A stretch of 64,000 nt of DNA from Prorocentrum cordatum (lineage: Eukaryota > Sar > Dinophyceae > Prorocentrales > Prorocentraceae), in contig CAUYUJ010009446.1 in the NCBI GenBank assembly GCA_963575745.1, positions 1,058,740-1,122,739 of the forward strand. The letters are read 5' to 3'. Below, piece by piece: positions 9,721-22,145 of this stretch. The notes beneath the pieces are model-generated. The model was not told the DNA's origin. It did not search any database and saw nothing but the letters and a program-made list of their open reading frames with translations. A program made the translations under genes and the position numbers. The stretch's first letter is position 1; each line of letters starts with the position of its first letter.

Positions 9721-11350
9721 ACTCAGGGCGGATGATGTCGATGACAGAAGCCCACCAATCCTGCTCCAACCACCAACTGCTGGGTGGGAGGGGGACTTAA
9801 AACGAATGAAAAAATCAGGTGAAGCGGCGCAGCATGCCGCAATCACCTCCGGCAAGTCCGTCCCCGCGTCTTCCGACCACCTCTCATATCCCCTAATCCA
9901 CCTCGATGGTCGAGCACGTGCCATGGGAAAAAGAGCGGGGCGCTCGGCCAGGGGCGTCGTGGCACCGCCAAGCAAATTCGCCCACGCACAAGCGTCCATT
10001 CCCCAACCCCCTCCGACACCCCCTCCTCCTCTTCCTGACGGTGCCGGGGTCGGCGCCCAGTGAAACAATGGGATGCCTATACTTGGGGCTCGTGGTGAGT
10101 GAAGCCATGTCCCTGTTAACGCCCCCTGAAAAGGGCGGTGCTAGACAGGGCCCTGGTACAAGCCGCGGACATAAGGGCTGCGAGGGAGCACAGTTGACGC
10201 TGCTACGAGTCGGCACGCGACCTCGTGCTGGGCCCAGTGGGTGGGTGGCCAGGGACGTCCAGCGGGCGTGCTGATGCAAAGAGGTGCCCTTTGACTGGCC
10301 AAGGCGTCCCCTGCGGCAGGTTGACGCCTAGGCATCGAACTTGGTTGGGCTGCGTTGAATGTGAAAGAGGGGTGCGGTGAAGAAAGCAAAACAAACGCGC
10401 GGCCCAATCAAGATCGCTATGAAAAGAATGGCCAAGCCGCGGCGCGAATGCCGCAATGTAAAGCCAGATGCTCGCACCATCTGGGTGGATCTAAAGGCAG
10501 TGGCAGTGTGTATGGTGAATCCCGAGAGATAATCTCGATGCGCCTGCTTCCGCATGCTCTCCTGGGATTTGGCGGTTCACCCCAGTAACCTCCCGTTGCC
10601 CCCGAACAGTGCAGGCAAGCGAAAAACAGACTGTTTGGTGTCCACGCGTGCTTTTTTACATGTTCTTCTCGGGTTTAGCACGCGAGCCCTCTGGAGCAGA
10701 GAAGCGGCAGCGAACGAGCGGGCGGGGAGAGGAAAATGTGGGGCGGCACGCGTATAGCGAGGACGGCATGATGTGGTGGCGGTGGCTCTGATTCACCCGA
10801 CAACTGCCTCTGCGCTCGAATCAGCCGCGAGCGCCCAGGCCTGTTCGAGCGATATACGTGCACGTCCCCCCCCCCATCCCCACCCACACCGCAACCCCCG
10901 CGCGCAGACTATTGCCAGAGTGCGGGTGGAAACAGGAACTGTGATGCTAAACGTATACGGTGTCAATCGAACTCTCTCTCGGAGCCCCTGGGCGGGTGTA
11001 ATCCAAAGTCTGGAACAGAGATGCGGGCATCGAAAGGGCACGGTGGCAGAAGCGTGTAGCGAGGACCCACGTTGCGTCGGCTATGGGATTGTCTCGATGA
11101 ACACGTGCCTCTGCGCGCGGCGAAAGCCACGGCGGCCCAGCCTGCTCGAGTGACACACGAGCACGTTCCTCCGATCCTCGGCCCCCATCACACTCCAGCA
11201 CCCCATTCCTCCATGATCACGAGAGTCGGGGAGGAGAAGGAAGAGGGGAGGAAAGAGGAACGGACGAAAAAAGAAGTAGGCGGGCAGGGAGAGAGGGGAA
11301 GGTTGGGAGAGGGCCACTCACGGTTAGTCTCCTGGGAGGTCGAATCGGAT

Positions 11351-12360
11351 GGCGCTCGTCCTCCGTCGCGGCGCAGCTCCAGGCCCGAGCAGGCGCGCCA
11401 AGCTCGGGAGCCACGCGCGGCTACGGGGCTGTCCAGGATCGACAGCCTGCGCAGCCTCCTCGGCGGGCGCCGCCGTGGCGACGGCTGCGGAGGGTGGCTT
11501 CCGAGTCGGGTTGGAGCCGCTCTCGAAGGTGGAGTCGCTCTCGGGGGTGCCCCCTGCCCCTGGCGCGCCCGCGGTGGCTGCGGTGGCGCGCTCGCGGTGG
11601 CTGCGAGGCCGCGCACGCGATGTGGCGCCCGTCTGCTGCTCCTCTGCCCCTGGCGCGCCCGCGGTGGAGGTCTGTACGACATGCTGCTTGGCCGCGATGT
11701 CGGGTTGTCTCCTGTCTCCTTGCCTCCATCGGCGCCGCACCGAGGGGGAGCCCAGGTTGCTGTGCAAACTCCCCCTACAGCATGGTTGTCGCAGGGACCC
11801 AGGCGGGCGCCTGCGACAAGGGAGGCCGAGGTCGCTCTGCAACCCCCCCCGCTGCTTGGCCCTGCTGTTGGGCCGCCGCCGACGCACCCTCTCTCGGGCC
11901 GCAGCTGCCGTGGCGCCTGTGGAAGCACTGGAGCAGCGCGCACGCCCTCGACGGCAAAGTCTGGGGAGGTGACGCCTGTGACGAGGCCGGGCGTGAAGAC
12001 GCGGGCCTCGGGGTCAAAGGCAGAGTTCAGCTGAGGTGGCGGGGTAGCGGTCGAGGCTGGTATGACGATGTACTGGATGTTCTGTGTCTGGGAAACGGCC
12101 AGAGCAGCCAACCTGTGCAGCGGCAAATGCTCTGGCCACGTCTCGCGCCCTGATGGGCGTTCCCTTTCTGGCTCCGTATCCCATCCGAGCAAATCCCGCT
12201 CGGAGGCGTCTCGGCATGGCGCCGGTGTTTTTCATGTTGGAGACCTCGTTGTTGGCGTCCTGACGGGCGGTGGGGACGAATCCTGGACGTGCGATCGCGG
12301 GCCGAAGAGAGGAAGCATGATGAGAAACGGATGTGCGAGAGACAGGGAGGACAGGTACAG
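11351..12360. other. GC-rich sequence with ORFs on both strands, no identified gene
   Basis: Long open frames exist on both strands (334 residues at 12192-11188 minus, 320 residues at 11072-12034 plus), as expected from high GC. The minus-strand part covering ~12100-11900 has an unbiased composition (for example NIQYIVIPASTATPP) and could be an exon, but there is no recognisable domain. Two copies of CCCCTGGCGCGCCCGCGGTGG, ~90 bp apart, lie in 11555-11665. Confidence 0.25.
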
Positions 12361-12367
12361 TAAGGAG

Positions 12368-12489
12368 AAATGGCCGCGCTCGGCGCAGCCCCTGGGATCT
12401 TCCAGGCCCATAGGCCTCCTCCTTCTCCAAATGGCCGCGCTCGGCGTAGCCCCTGGGATCTTCCAGGCCCATAGGCCTCCTCCTTCTCC
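12368..12489. repeat. 61 bp perfect-type tandem duplication
   Basis: AAATGGCCGCGCTCGGCG begins at 12368 and again at 12429. The two 61 bp units differ by about one base. They run into (CTC)n at 12485-12540. Confidence 0.9.
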
Positions 12490-12719
12490 TCCTCCTCCTC
12501 ATCCTCCTCCTCCTCCTCATCCTCTTCCTCCTCCTCTCCGTCGCGGGTCCACATCCTCATCGGCCTGGCGAATGGCCCAGCCCTGCGCAGCTGCGTGCAG
12601 GGCATGGCGTGGCCATCTCCTCATGCACTGCGCGCTGGGCAGGGCAGACGGGGGGCTGCGGGGCAAGCGCCCACAGGAACGTTGGGGGCGTGTGGGGGGC
12701 GCTGAATAAGCCACTAGGG

Positions 12720-13555
12720 GCATAGGTGGTGCTCCCTGTGGGGCACGACACGAGAGCGGGGTGGGCCGAAATGGGCGGGGGGGGCATCATGCGGGCTTGC
12801 CCACGCGGGACGTTGGTGGAGCCCACGTGTGGAACACAATCCGCGTGACAGGTTTTGACAGGCATTCCGACATGGACGGGAAATGGCGCGTGGGTGCGCC
12901 CGCAATGGCCGTCTGGGAGAGCTCCCCATGCGGGCACGGACCGTGTGATGGGTAAGCCGAAGTTGATATGGGGCGGCATGCGCCCACTCCCACTGGCGAC
13001 GCAGGGGGATCCCCCCCTGTGGGGGGCATGAAGCGTGGGGGGGCTGTGCCGAAATTGACGTGTCGCGGAATGCCGCCCACCCCCGCTGAGGCCATATGTG
13101 GAGCTTCTCCCATGGGGTCACGAAGCGTGTGAGAGGCGTGCCGTCATGGGGTCGGGAATTGTGTGCAAAATAGGCGCGGGACGGCATACGCCCACATCCA
13201 GTGTCCCCCTGCGGGGGCAGGGTGTGCCGAAATGGGCGCGGGCCACAGACGCCCACACCCCATGAGGCCGCATGTGGAGCATCCTATGGGGTGCACGAAG
13301 CGTTTGAGGGGTGTGCTGAATTTAGCGCGAAGCGGCAGACGCCCACACCCACCGAGGGAGGAACTCGTTGTGGGGGTACGAAGCGATTGAGCGGTGTGCC
13401 GAAATGTACGCAGTGGCATGCGCCTACATCCACTGAAGCTGGGGGACACGAAGCGTGTGAAGAATGCGCCGACAGGCGCGGGGCGACATACGCCCACTGA
13501 GGCCATTGGTGGACCTCCCGATGGGGCACGAAGCGTGTGAGTGGTCTGCCGAGAC
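12720..13555. repeat. Degenerate ~84-90 bp minisatellite array
   Basis: About nine diverged units share GGGGCACGAAGCGTGTGAG, then GTGTGCCGAAAT, GCGCGGGRCGGCATRCGCCC and ACACCCACTGAGGCC. Spacing varies from ~60 to ~100 bases. Open frames on either strand merely read through the repeat. Confidence 0.75.
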
Positions 13556-15079
13556 CGATGCGAGGCGAGTAGGGGCAGGACGAGGATGGTGAGGGAGAGG
13601 AGAAGGTGAGGAGACGCGTACGTATGCAGCGCTGCGGATTCAAAACAAATGCCCAACAACACAGGAGGGTTCGGAAGAGCAAGCGCCTCCCCGCAACGAC
13701 GTTTGTACATACGGTCAACTACGACGAGCATCTGAAGTGCCACAAGCGCATACCCTCGCCGTGCAAAGCACGTTTACATATCTAGGATGAGCTCATCGTG
13801 CCCATGGGAATGATCTACCCAAGCTCTGTCGCCTCGTTCTCGTGTCGCCACCCTCTCCTCTGCTTTCAGACGCATCACCCGTGCCATTGGGCGAACGTTA
13901 GATGCACTGGTCATGAGTTGCTTGGGATGGTCCTAGCGCGCACGAGCACTACACTCATGGCCCGTGCTTGTCAAGCCCGGTCTCGAATCAGCGAGTATTG
14001 CTTGCTATTTCTGACGGTCATTCGATAATCCCGTGCCTTGCAGAGACATTCATCGATATGTAGCATCACTCAGATTCACGTTTGGCCTCTGCGATCTCAG
14101 GACGCCATAACGCCCTTCGCAATCCAAGCAAGCTCCGAGGCAGCCCCGATAATGCATCTTTCTCTGCTTGCACCTCTGATCGAGCTGTTTGGGTGTTCCT
14201 GGTGGGTTTATGCGTACATACGTATATGTATGTATACAGATACACGCACACATACAGACACACATGTATCTATCTAGTGCAGATAGAGAGAGAGAGAGAG
14301 ACGTGCTTGTCTGTGGGTGCTTGTTTGTGTGTGTGCGTGTGTCAACCCATGCTTTTGTACCAGGATGTGATGGTCAGTTGTCCTTTGCACTCGCGCTGTA
14401 CAGTGCAGTCGTCGTATTGGTTTGCAAGTCGCATGTCGATGAGATCAGGGCGAGCGTCATTCGCCACGGGTGGACTACACCAATACGTGCACATTGGTGC
14501 TAGTGAGAATCTCGGCTGGGCTGGGTCGTCGTCGGGGTGTTGGGGTTGGCCTTCTCGAGGGGACGCGCTGGTTTGGCTCGGTTTGAACCAGGTCTGAGGC
14601 CCCAGAGGGGCCCGAAATTTCTGGATGCCCTTAGGTACCCCGCTCTCGCCCTTGCGAACGCCGCTGGCGTCGAGGATCTTCTCACTTGCACGCGTTTCCG
14701 TGCGAGAATGTGCGACCGTACCGACAGGTGCCATGATGCTCAACACAAGTGTACCAGTGTCATAACACGCTTTGGCTCCAGCCATGAGCGAAGCGACTGT
14801 GCTGAGAGTGCCGATGGCGGCTGCAATTTCGTGCATGCGGCGGCTTTGCGAAGACGTTGCGGCTTAAGCGGTCCTGGCAGCTGACATGGGGCTGGGGTAA
14901 CAGCTTGACCAAGGCGTTTGTTGCCGATTTCTGTGGCTGGGCACCGTCGAACCTGCAACGGCGGGCCATCGATGTCAAACTTCGCACGTTGGTTCTGCGA
15001 GAGCGGTGCTTGATTGGCTTTCGCCGCATCCGCCGACCCCCTTGGGATGGCTTGGCTTTGTCCTTCTGAGGCCGTCTTG
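13556..15079. other. Mostly unique sequence, no identified gene
   Basis: A TACGTATATGTATG-type tract and (GA)n lie at 14210-14310. A minus-strand frame at 14836-14342 starts with a hydrophobic segment (IAAAIGTLSTVASLMAG) and could be a small protein or exon, but nothing supports it further. Confidence 0.3.
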
Positions 15080-15420
15080 GGCGCGTCTGGGGCTGTTCGG
15101 TCTGGGGGTGTCGTAAGCTTTCTTGGGCTCTCTTGGGGCCTTTTTCGGGCCGCCTTGGGGCTTTATTGAGACCCTCTTGAGGCCACTTGGGGATGTAGTT
15201 GACTCTCTTTGGGCATTTAGGGTCAACTGGAGGGCCATTTGGCCGTCATGAGACGGGCATGGGCTGTCTTGGCGACCTCTGGGGTCGTTCTGGGCCCCTC
15301 CAGAAGCCACCTTGGGCAATCGTGGGGCCCTCGTGGACGCCTGAGCGCGCGTTCCTGCGTAAAACCGGGCACTCTTGGGGACCGGGGCGGTCAAGGGACC
15401 TGAAGCCAGTCGTGGGCCTG
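15080..15420. repeat. TTGGGGCC-type minisatellite, outer part
   Basis: Degenerate repeats of about 17-25 bases built on TCTTGGGGCC. They belong to the same family as the dense array at 16280-17560 and the patch at 38925-39075. Confidence 0.6.
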
Positions 15421-15504
15421 TAGCCTTGGCAAGAAATGCGTAGAAAATGGTTCGACGCGGATACCCCTACATGCTCATTATTTGTTGACACATTCTTATT
15501 CGAT

Positions 15505-15660
15505 CGTTTGGGTATGAGTGAATCTAAGTGTGAGCGAGCCCGAGTATGAGCGCCTGGATGTGAACGGGCCTGGGTGAAGGGAGCCTGAGTATGCGCGGCT
15601 GTTTATAAGTGTGTTTGGGTATGAGTGGGCTTGAACTTGCATGGGTCTCAGAATGAGTAC
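15505..15660. repeat. GAGTATGAGCG-type degenerate repeat
   Basis: Imperfect tandem copies of an 11-14 base motif like GAGTRTGAGCGRGCCTG. A related tract lies at 63040-63240. Confidence 0.55.
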
Positions 15661-16279
15661 GTCTGGAAAGTCGTAAGGTGATCCTGCAATTTGAGCGCTT
15701 GCGAGGTCTCCAGAATGCTCCGACTAGCAGTTCGAGTTCCTCCTCTTGGGCCTCTCTTGGGGGTCTCTTTGGGCTCTCTCGGGGGCCTCGGAGCCCCTAT
15801 TGGGGCTCTCTTGGGGGTCTGGTGGACCTCCTTGGACGCTCTTCGAGCCGAAGAGGCGAGCATGCGTACGTCATGTAACATCGCGAGGGGGTTCAATGAC
15901 TCAATGACTTGGGCATCCCGGGCTGGGACCCCAGGGTCTACAAGACGGCCCAAGATGCACCAGAGAGAGAGAGAGGGAGCCACAGGACGGCCCCTCGGGA
16001 CCATCTCAGGACACGCGGGAAGTACAGTTTCCCAGCCTTGTCAAGATGTCTTTTGACTTGGCCTTCGGTGTGTGGCGGCATCCGAGTTTTGAGGCCAGCT
16101 GTTGAAGTAGCATGTCCGCTCCTATCGAAGACGCCTACGGCGAATCACCGCCGCCCCCTGCCTTCTTGGAAGCGCCGCGCCTAAGTGGCCGAACTTTGAG
16201 GCCACACCTGCCAAGCTATCGGACCATGTGTTCCCCGAATCACTTTGGAAAGCATTCGGGGAACACGTGGGCATTTTGA

Positions 16280-17560
16280 AGGTCATCTTGGCCGTCTGGT
16301 GGCCATTTTGACCTTTTGACCCTTTCGAGCCTTCTTGGAGGACGTCTTGGAGGGCTCTTGGGCCGTCTTGGAGGCCATCTTGAGCGTCTTGGAGGCCTCT
16401 TGGGCCGTCTTGGGGGCCTCTTGGGGCCGTCTTGGGCCTCTTGGGCGATTTGGGCGATCTTTGGGGGCACTTGGGCCGTCTCGGGCCATCGGAAGGCCGA
16501 AAAAAGCAAATGCTACAATCCTTCAAAAATCATGGGAAATCTATGATTTTGGCTTTTTCGGGCCTTCCTGGAGGCCCTCTTGGAGGCCTCTTGGGCCGTC
16601 TTGGGCCATCTTAGGGCCATCTTCAGCCGTCTTGGTGGGCTCCTGGCCCGTCTGACGCCGTCGGAGGCCGTTCGGGGGGCCTCTCTGAACTGGCTTCGGG
16701 CCCTCTTGGAATGCTCCAGGGCCGTCTTGGAGGCCATCTTGGGCGTCTTACAGGCCTCCTGGGCCGTCTTGGGGGCCTCTTGGGGCCGTCTTGGGGGCCT
16801 CTTGGGCCGTTCTAGGGCCATCTTGGGCCTCTTGGGCGATCTTTGGGGGCTCTTGGGCCGTCTCGGGCCGTAGGAAGGCCGAAAAGAAGCAAATGTCAAA
16901 ATCCTTCAATAACCTAAGGAAAATAAGTGTTTTTGCTTTTTTCTGGCCTTCCTGGAGGCCCTCTTGGAGGCCTCTTGGGCCGTCTTGGGCCAGCTTCGAG
17001 CCAACTTCGGCCATCTTGGTGGGCTCCTGGCCTGTCTAACGCCGTCGGGAGCCGTCTTGGGGGCCTCTCTGAACCGGCTTGGGGCCCTCTTGGGGCGCTT
17101 CGGGGCCGTCTTGGAGGCCATCTTGGGCGTCTTGGAGGCCTCTTGGCCCGTCTTGGGGCCGTCTTGGGGGCCTTTTTGGCCCTCATGGGGCCATCTTGGA
17201 GGCCTCGTGGACGATCTTGGGGCGATCTTGGGGGCCTCTTGGGCCGTCTTGAGCCGTAGGAATGCCGAGAAAAAGCAAATGCCAAAATCCTTCAAAAACC
17301 TTAGGAAACTCTACGATTTTGGCCTCTTCGGGCCCTCCTGGAGGTCCTCTTGGGCGCCTCTTGGGCCGTCTTGGAGGCTTCTTGGGCGAACTTGGACGTA
17401 TCTGGGACCCTCTTGGGCCGTCTGGGAGGCCGTCTTGGACCATCTTGGGCGAGCTTGAGGGCCATCTTGGCCGTCTTGGAGGCCAGCTTGAGCCGTCTTG
17501 GAGAATTTGTTGCGGACATTGAGGTCGTTTGCGGGCCTGGAGCTCCCTCCCGGAACCCCG
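16280..17560. repeat. CTTGGGCCGTCTTGGAGGC minisatellite with ~384 bp higher-order repeat
   Basis: A ~20 base unit with CTTGGGCCGTCTTGGAGGCC variants fills the region. Every ~384 bp it is interrupted by an A-rich block beginning GAAGGCCGAAAA and containing AAATCCTTCAA and TTTTTCTGGCC-like sequence. Blocks start at 16492, 16874 and 17260, so three higher-order units are visible. The ORFs (GLLGRLGGLL and similar) are repeat products. Confidence 0.85.
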
Positions 17561-18070
17561 GCGGGACGCGCCGGAGCCCCAGGGGGAGCTCTTTTGGAGA
17601 ACCAAAACCAAAACCGAAATCATCTAGCACGCCAGGCACCCCTGTGATGAATCAACAGGGGGCGGCGGATCTCAGGGCCTTCGGCTCATCCCGCCATCGT
17701 GCCTGGGTTGTCGGTAAGACTTCTCAGGGATGCTTATTGCGGTCTCTTCGGAGGGCTCTTGGGGGCCTCGGGGGGCAATGTTGAGGCCTCTTGGGAGCCT
17801 CTTGGAACCTCTTGGGACTTCCTGAGGCCCTCTTGCTTGAATTTCCCCCCCACCAAAAAACGACAGCGACAAAGCAAAACCTGGGAAGTATTGGCTCCCG
17901 ACCGCTCTCCGTAAGCTTTCTGGGAAAGCCATGCGGCGATCCCCAGATGCGCCCAGGAGCGCCCGAGAATCCTTCCATGGATCTGGGGTCTGAAGCCTCG
18001 AGACAATGTATTACCATCCTCGATGAAGAGAACTCGAGGAGACCTGAAGGCATCTCGCTGTGCCTACGGT
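17561..18070. other. Border sequence, no gene seen
   Basis: Holds a last patch of the CTCTTGGGAGCC repeat near 17750-17830 and otherwise unique sequence without coding signal. Confidence 0.4.
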
Positions 18071-18074
18071 CTAC

Positions 18075-18990
18075 GTATATATATACACACATACACAAAC
18101 ATGCTGACACATCAATACCTACACACATGCATACATATGTGTATGCATGCATACATACACGCTTGCATGCATGCAGGCACCCATCACATACATCTATACA
18201 CAATTACATACATGCATGCACGCATGTATACACATATACTTGCATGCAACCGTACGTACGTATGTATAAATGTAGGTATAGATGTTCATATGTATACGTA
18301 TACATACATACATACTTACTTACTCACATGCATACAGGCATGCATGCATACATGCATCTATATGTACCAACATTCATGTATGCATGCATGCATAATGCAT
18401 TAATGCTTGTATACGCGCACGCGTATCTCCATACATGCCTGCATACATGCATGCGCGTATGCATACACGCACACACCTACATGTATGCACACATGCATGC
18501 ATGTACGCATACATACATGTACACATCCATACACATGTGTATGCATGTATGCACACACATATACACACGTACATACACACAGGCATGCATGTATTGATCA
18601 ATCCATGGATTCATATATGCATGCGTACACATATGCACACATACATGCATACATACATACATACATGCATTAATGCAGTCATGCAGTTATGCAAACATAC
18701 ATGCTTACATGTACCCATACACGCACACAAATATATGCATGACTGCATACGCACATACACATGCATGCATACATACATACACACACATGAGCATGCATAC
18801 GTACGTACATACATACACATACATACAGACAGACAGACAAACAGGCATACATACATCCACACATATCTGCGTACATACATGCATGTTTACATACGTACAC
18901 ACATACATACATACACACTCGCGTACCCACGCGCATACATACCATACACACATGCATGCATACATGCATGCAGACATCTGTGACCTATAA
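18075..18990. repeat. CATACATG-type microsatellite tract
   Basis: About 900 bases of ACAT, GCAT and CACA tetra- and dinucleotides with many ATGCAT palindromes. Met/His/Tyr/Cys-rich ORFs on both strands are repeat products. Confidence 0.9.
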
Positions 18991-19002
18991 ACACACACAA
19001 AT

Positions 19003-19006
19003 GTAT

Positions 19007-19041
<35 letters not shown>

Positions 19042-19075
19042 CAGGGAGAACGAGAGAGAGAGAGAGAGAGTGAGC
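19003..19075. repeat. (GA)n microsatellite
   Basis: GA dinucleotides, followed at 19310-19352 by the complementary (CT)n. Confidence 0.9.
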
Positions 19076-19409
19076 GCGCGCGTGGAAGCGAAGGAGGCGG
19101 ATGCGCAGTCGGAGGCGAAGGACGATGTAGGAGGAGGGGGAGTAGGGGGAGGAGTCGAGGCCGGGGGATTGTGGAGCCCCTCGTCGTTTTGATCCGGTTT
19201 TTATCGAGTGGGACGCTCTTTCATCTTTGTAAGCTTTGATGTTGTTTGCCATTTTTCTGCTCGCCGTGATCCCCTCATAATATGCTTCTCTCGTTATATC
19301 GTTCTCTCGTGTTCTCTCTCTCTCTCTCTTTGTCTCTCTCTCTCTCTCTGTCTATCTCCTGCACCAGGCCAATGCATGCCGATGCGATACCAATCCATTG
19401 CCAACCACT

Positions 19410-21480
19410 GCCGATGCAATGTGAATGGTGGAATCCCTTTTCTCGGGGGATTTCAATCAGAATCCTGTGTGAATCCTTCTTCGGAGGATTTCAAGTGGAA
19501 TGCCTCTGTGGAGGGTTCCGATAGGGATCCTCCTGTGGAGGGTTGCACTAGGAATCCTTCTTGTGGGGGGTTCAGTAGGAGTCCATCTGCGGAGGGAGAC
19601 ATAGGACTCGCCAGCGCAATGCCAACGCAATGCCGAAGCAGTTTCATCGCAATGCCCAACCAATGCCAAGGCGATCCCAATCCAGTGCCAATGCAATGCC
19701 AATGTGGGGGCCTTTGTGGTAGATGTTAAAAGGGAACCTACTCCTGGAGGGTTTGAACAGGAACCGCTGTGCGAAAGGAGGCTCAAGGACGCGCTAGCGC
19801 AATGCCAAAGCAATGCCCAGTCCAATGCCAATGGGGGGAATATTTTCGCTCGATGGATTTCAATCAGAATCTTTTGTGGACGGTGTCATTACGAACCCTT
19901 CTTCGGAGGATTTCAATAGGAATGCCTCCGTGGAGGGTTTCACTAGGAATCCCTCTTGTGGGGGGTTCAGTAGGAGTCCTTCTGCGGAGGGAGCCATAGG
20001 ACTCGCCAGCGCAATGCCAACGCAATGCCGACGCAGTGCCATCGCAATGCCAAACCATTGCCAAGGCGGTCCCAATCCAATGTCAATGCAATGCCAAGGG
20101 GGGGAACCCTTTGTTACATATTCCAAAACTTATCTCACTTGCGGAGGATTTCGCTCGGAATCGTTCTGCGAAGGGGGGCATGAGGATTCGCCAGCGCAAT
20201 GCCAATGCAATGCCAACGGAATGGCGAACCAACGCCAAGGCGATCCACGCTTAATGCCAATGCAACGCCAGTGGGGGTGCATTGCTTGTGGTAGCGCTCA
20301 ACATCAATCCATCTAAGAACCGTTTCTGTGGATGATGTCACCCACACAGGAATCCTTCGAAGGACGCTTCTTCGGATGATTTCAATAGGCATCCCTCTGT
20401 GGAGGGATTCGCATGGAACTTTTTTGTGGAGGATTGCAATGTGAGTCCTTATTGTGGGGGGCTCGTAGGCACCATTCTTGTGGACGTCTTCAATCGGAAT
20501 CATTCATGTGGAGCGTTTGGTTGGGACTCGCCAGCGCAATGCCATCGCAATGCCAACACAATACTAAAGCGATGCCAAACCGTTACCAAACCAATGCCAA
20601 TGCAATACCGATGGCGTGGTTCCAGTCTTTCAACAGATTCCAACAGAAGTCCTGCTGTGGATGCTTTGGTTACGGATCCTTCGCCAGAGGATGTCGCTAG
20701 GAATCTCTTTGTGGAGGGTTTCGGCAGGAATCCTTATGTGGAGGGAACCATGAACCCTTTAGGCGGGGGCTTTTAAAAAGGAGCCCTTCGTGCGGAACGT
20801 TTCAATAGGAGTCCTTCTATGGTGGGAGCCATTTAGAACCCGCCAGCGCAACGCCAAATCAGAGCCAGCGCCATGCCAAACCAATGCCATGATAGCCCCA
20901 ACCCAATCCAAATGAAATGCATGGGGGAAATATCTTGTGGTCGGTTTCAACCGGACTCCTTCTGTAGGGGGCTTCGGATGGGTTCAATGCGAACCTTTCT
21001 TGTGGAATGGTTCAATCGAAATCTTTTTCGTGCGGGGCCCGACAAGAATCATTCTGCGAAGGGAGCTTTGGAACTCGCCAGCGCAATACCAAAGCAGTGC
21101 CAACGCAATGCCAACTTAATGCTAAGGCGGCCCCAACCAAATGTCAATGCAATACCGATGGGGGAAGGCATGTGTGATATATTCCAGTAGGAACTTGTTA
21201 TGGATTCAATTTTGTTTGGGGGGGGGGGACTTCGCATGGAATCCTACTGCGCAGGGTTTCAATATGGGTGAACCCTTTTTGTGGAGGGTTTCAATAGGAC
21301 TCCTTCTGGTAGAGGGTTTCAATCTGAGTCCTCCTCTGAGGGGTTCTATTAGGACCCGCCAGCGCAAGACTTGCGACATGCAAACGCGATGCCAACGCAC
21401 TGCCAAGCGCTATGCCAACGCAGTGCCAATGCGATGCCAAACCATGGCCAAACCAATGCCAATGCAATGCCACGCAGGGT
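19410..21480. repeat. ~2 kb array of two interleaved repeat motifs
   Basis: A ~31 base motif like TTTCAATAGGAATCCTTCTG followed by TGGAGGG is tandemly repeated several times. It is then followed by CTCGCCAGCGCAATGCC and a run of GCAATGCCAA 10-mers. The composite recurs about eight times; the GCCAGCGCAA mark is at roughly 19610, 19995, 20188, 20526, 20838, 21074 and 21355. Apparent ORFs of 125-185 residues change frame from unit to unit and show no domain. Confidence 0.8.
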
Positions 21481-21529
21481 ATTTCTTTCTTTCGAAGCAT
21501 CTCAATTGCAAAAAAACTTTATCCTGGGG

Positions 21530-22145
21530 GAAGGGGGAGGAGGAAAAGGAGGAGGATGAGGAGGAGGAATTTCCTTTGCCCCCCCCCAAAAAAAAACACA
21601 CACGCTAAGTGTTTGTTGTTTTTTGGGGGAGGGGGGGGGGGAGGGGGGCACACCAAAAACCGAAACCCTGCATTTATTCTTATCTTGGAGGAGGAGGAGG
21701 AGAAGAGAAGGAGGGAGAGGAATTTCCCTGGTTTCCCCCCAACAAAAAAAAACGCCCAGTTTTTTTTTGGGGGGGGAGGGGGGGGGGCACACCAAAAACC
21801 GAACAACCTGCATTTCTTCTTCTCTCAGGAGGAGGGGAGGAGGAGGAGGAGGAGGGAGGAGGAGGAGGAGGAGGAGGAGGAGAGGAGGAGAGGAGGAGAG
21901 GAGGAGAGGAGGAGGAGAGGACGAAGGAGGGGGAGAGAAGAGGACGCCACAGAGCACACAGAGCATTGAAAGACACCCGCGCGAATCCAGTGCGAAAGCT
22001 TCGCGCGCGCTCCTTCAACCCCGAGGGGCTCCAGGAGGGAGGAGGAGGAGGATGCGAAGGAGGAGTAGGAGGAGCATTAAAGGAGGAAGATAAGCAGTAA
22101 TGGAGGAGGAGGAGGAGGAGAAGGAAGAGGAGGAGGAAGAGCAGG
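21530..22145. repeat. Purine-rich (GGA)n with G- and A-homopolymer blocks
   Basis: Three related segments near 21540, 21680 and 21820 each hold a GGA run, a C or G run and an A run next to CACACCAAAAACCGAA, which suggests a ~140 bp duplicated unit. No gene. From 22146 to 23760 the sequence is unique and GC-rich without recognised genes. Confidence 0.65.

Noticed and set aside
11188-12192. 334-residue minus-strand ORF
   Set aside because: Open because of high GC. The composition is Ala/Pro/Arg-rich with no domain; only a short part looks protein-like.
17240-17270. CTTGAGCCGTAGG as a reverse spliced-leader relict
   Set aside because: It belongs to the CTTGGGCCGTC minisatellite and lacks the central CAAAATGG part.
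18075-18990. Met/His/Cys-rich ORFs on both strands
   Set aside because: Translations of the CATACATG microsatellite.
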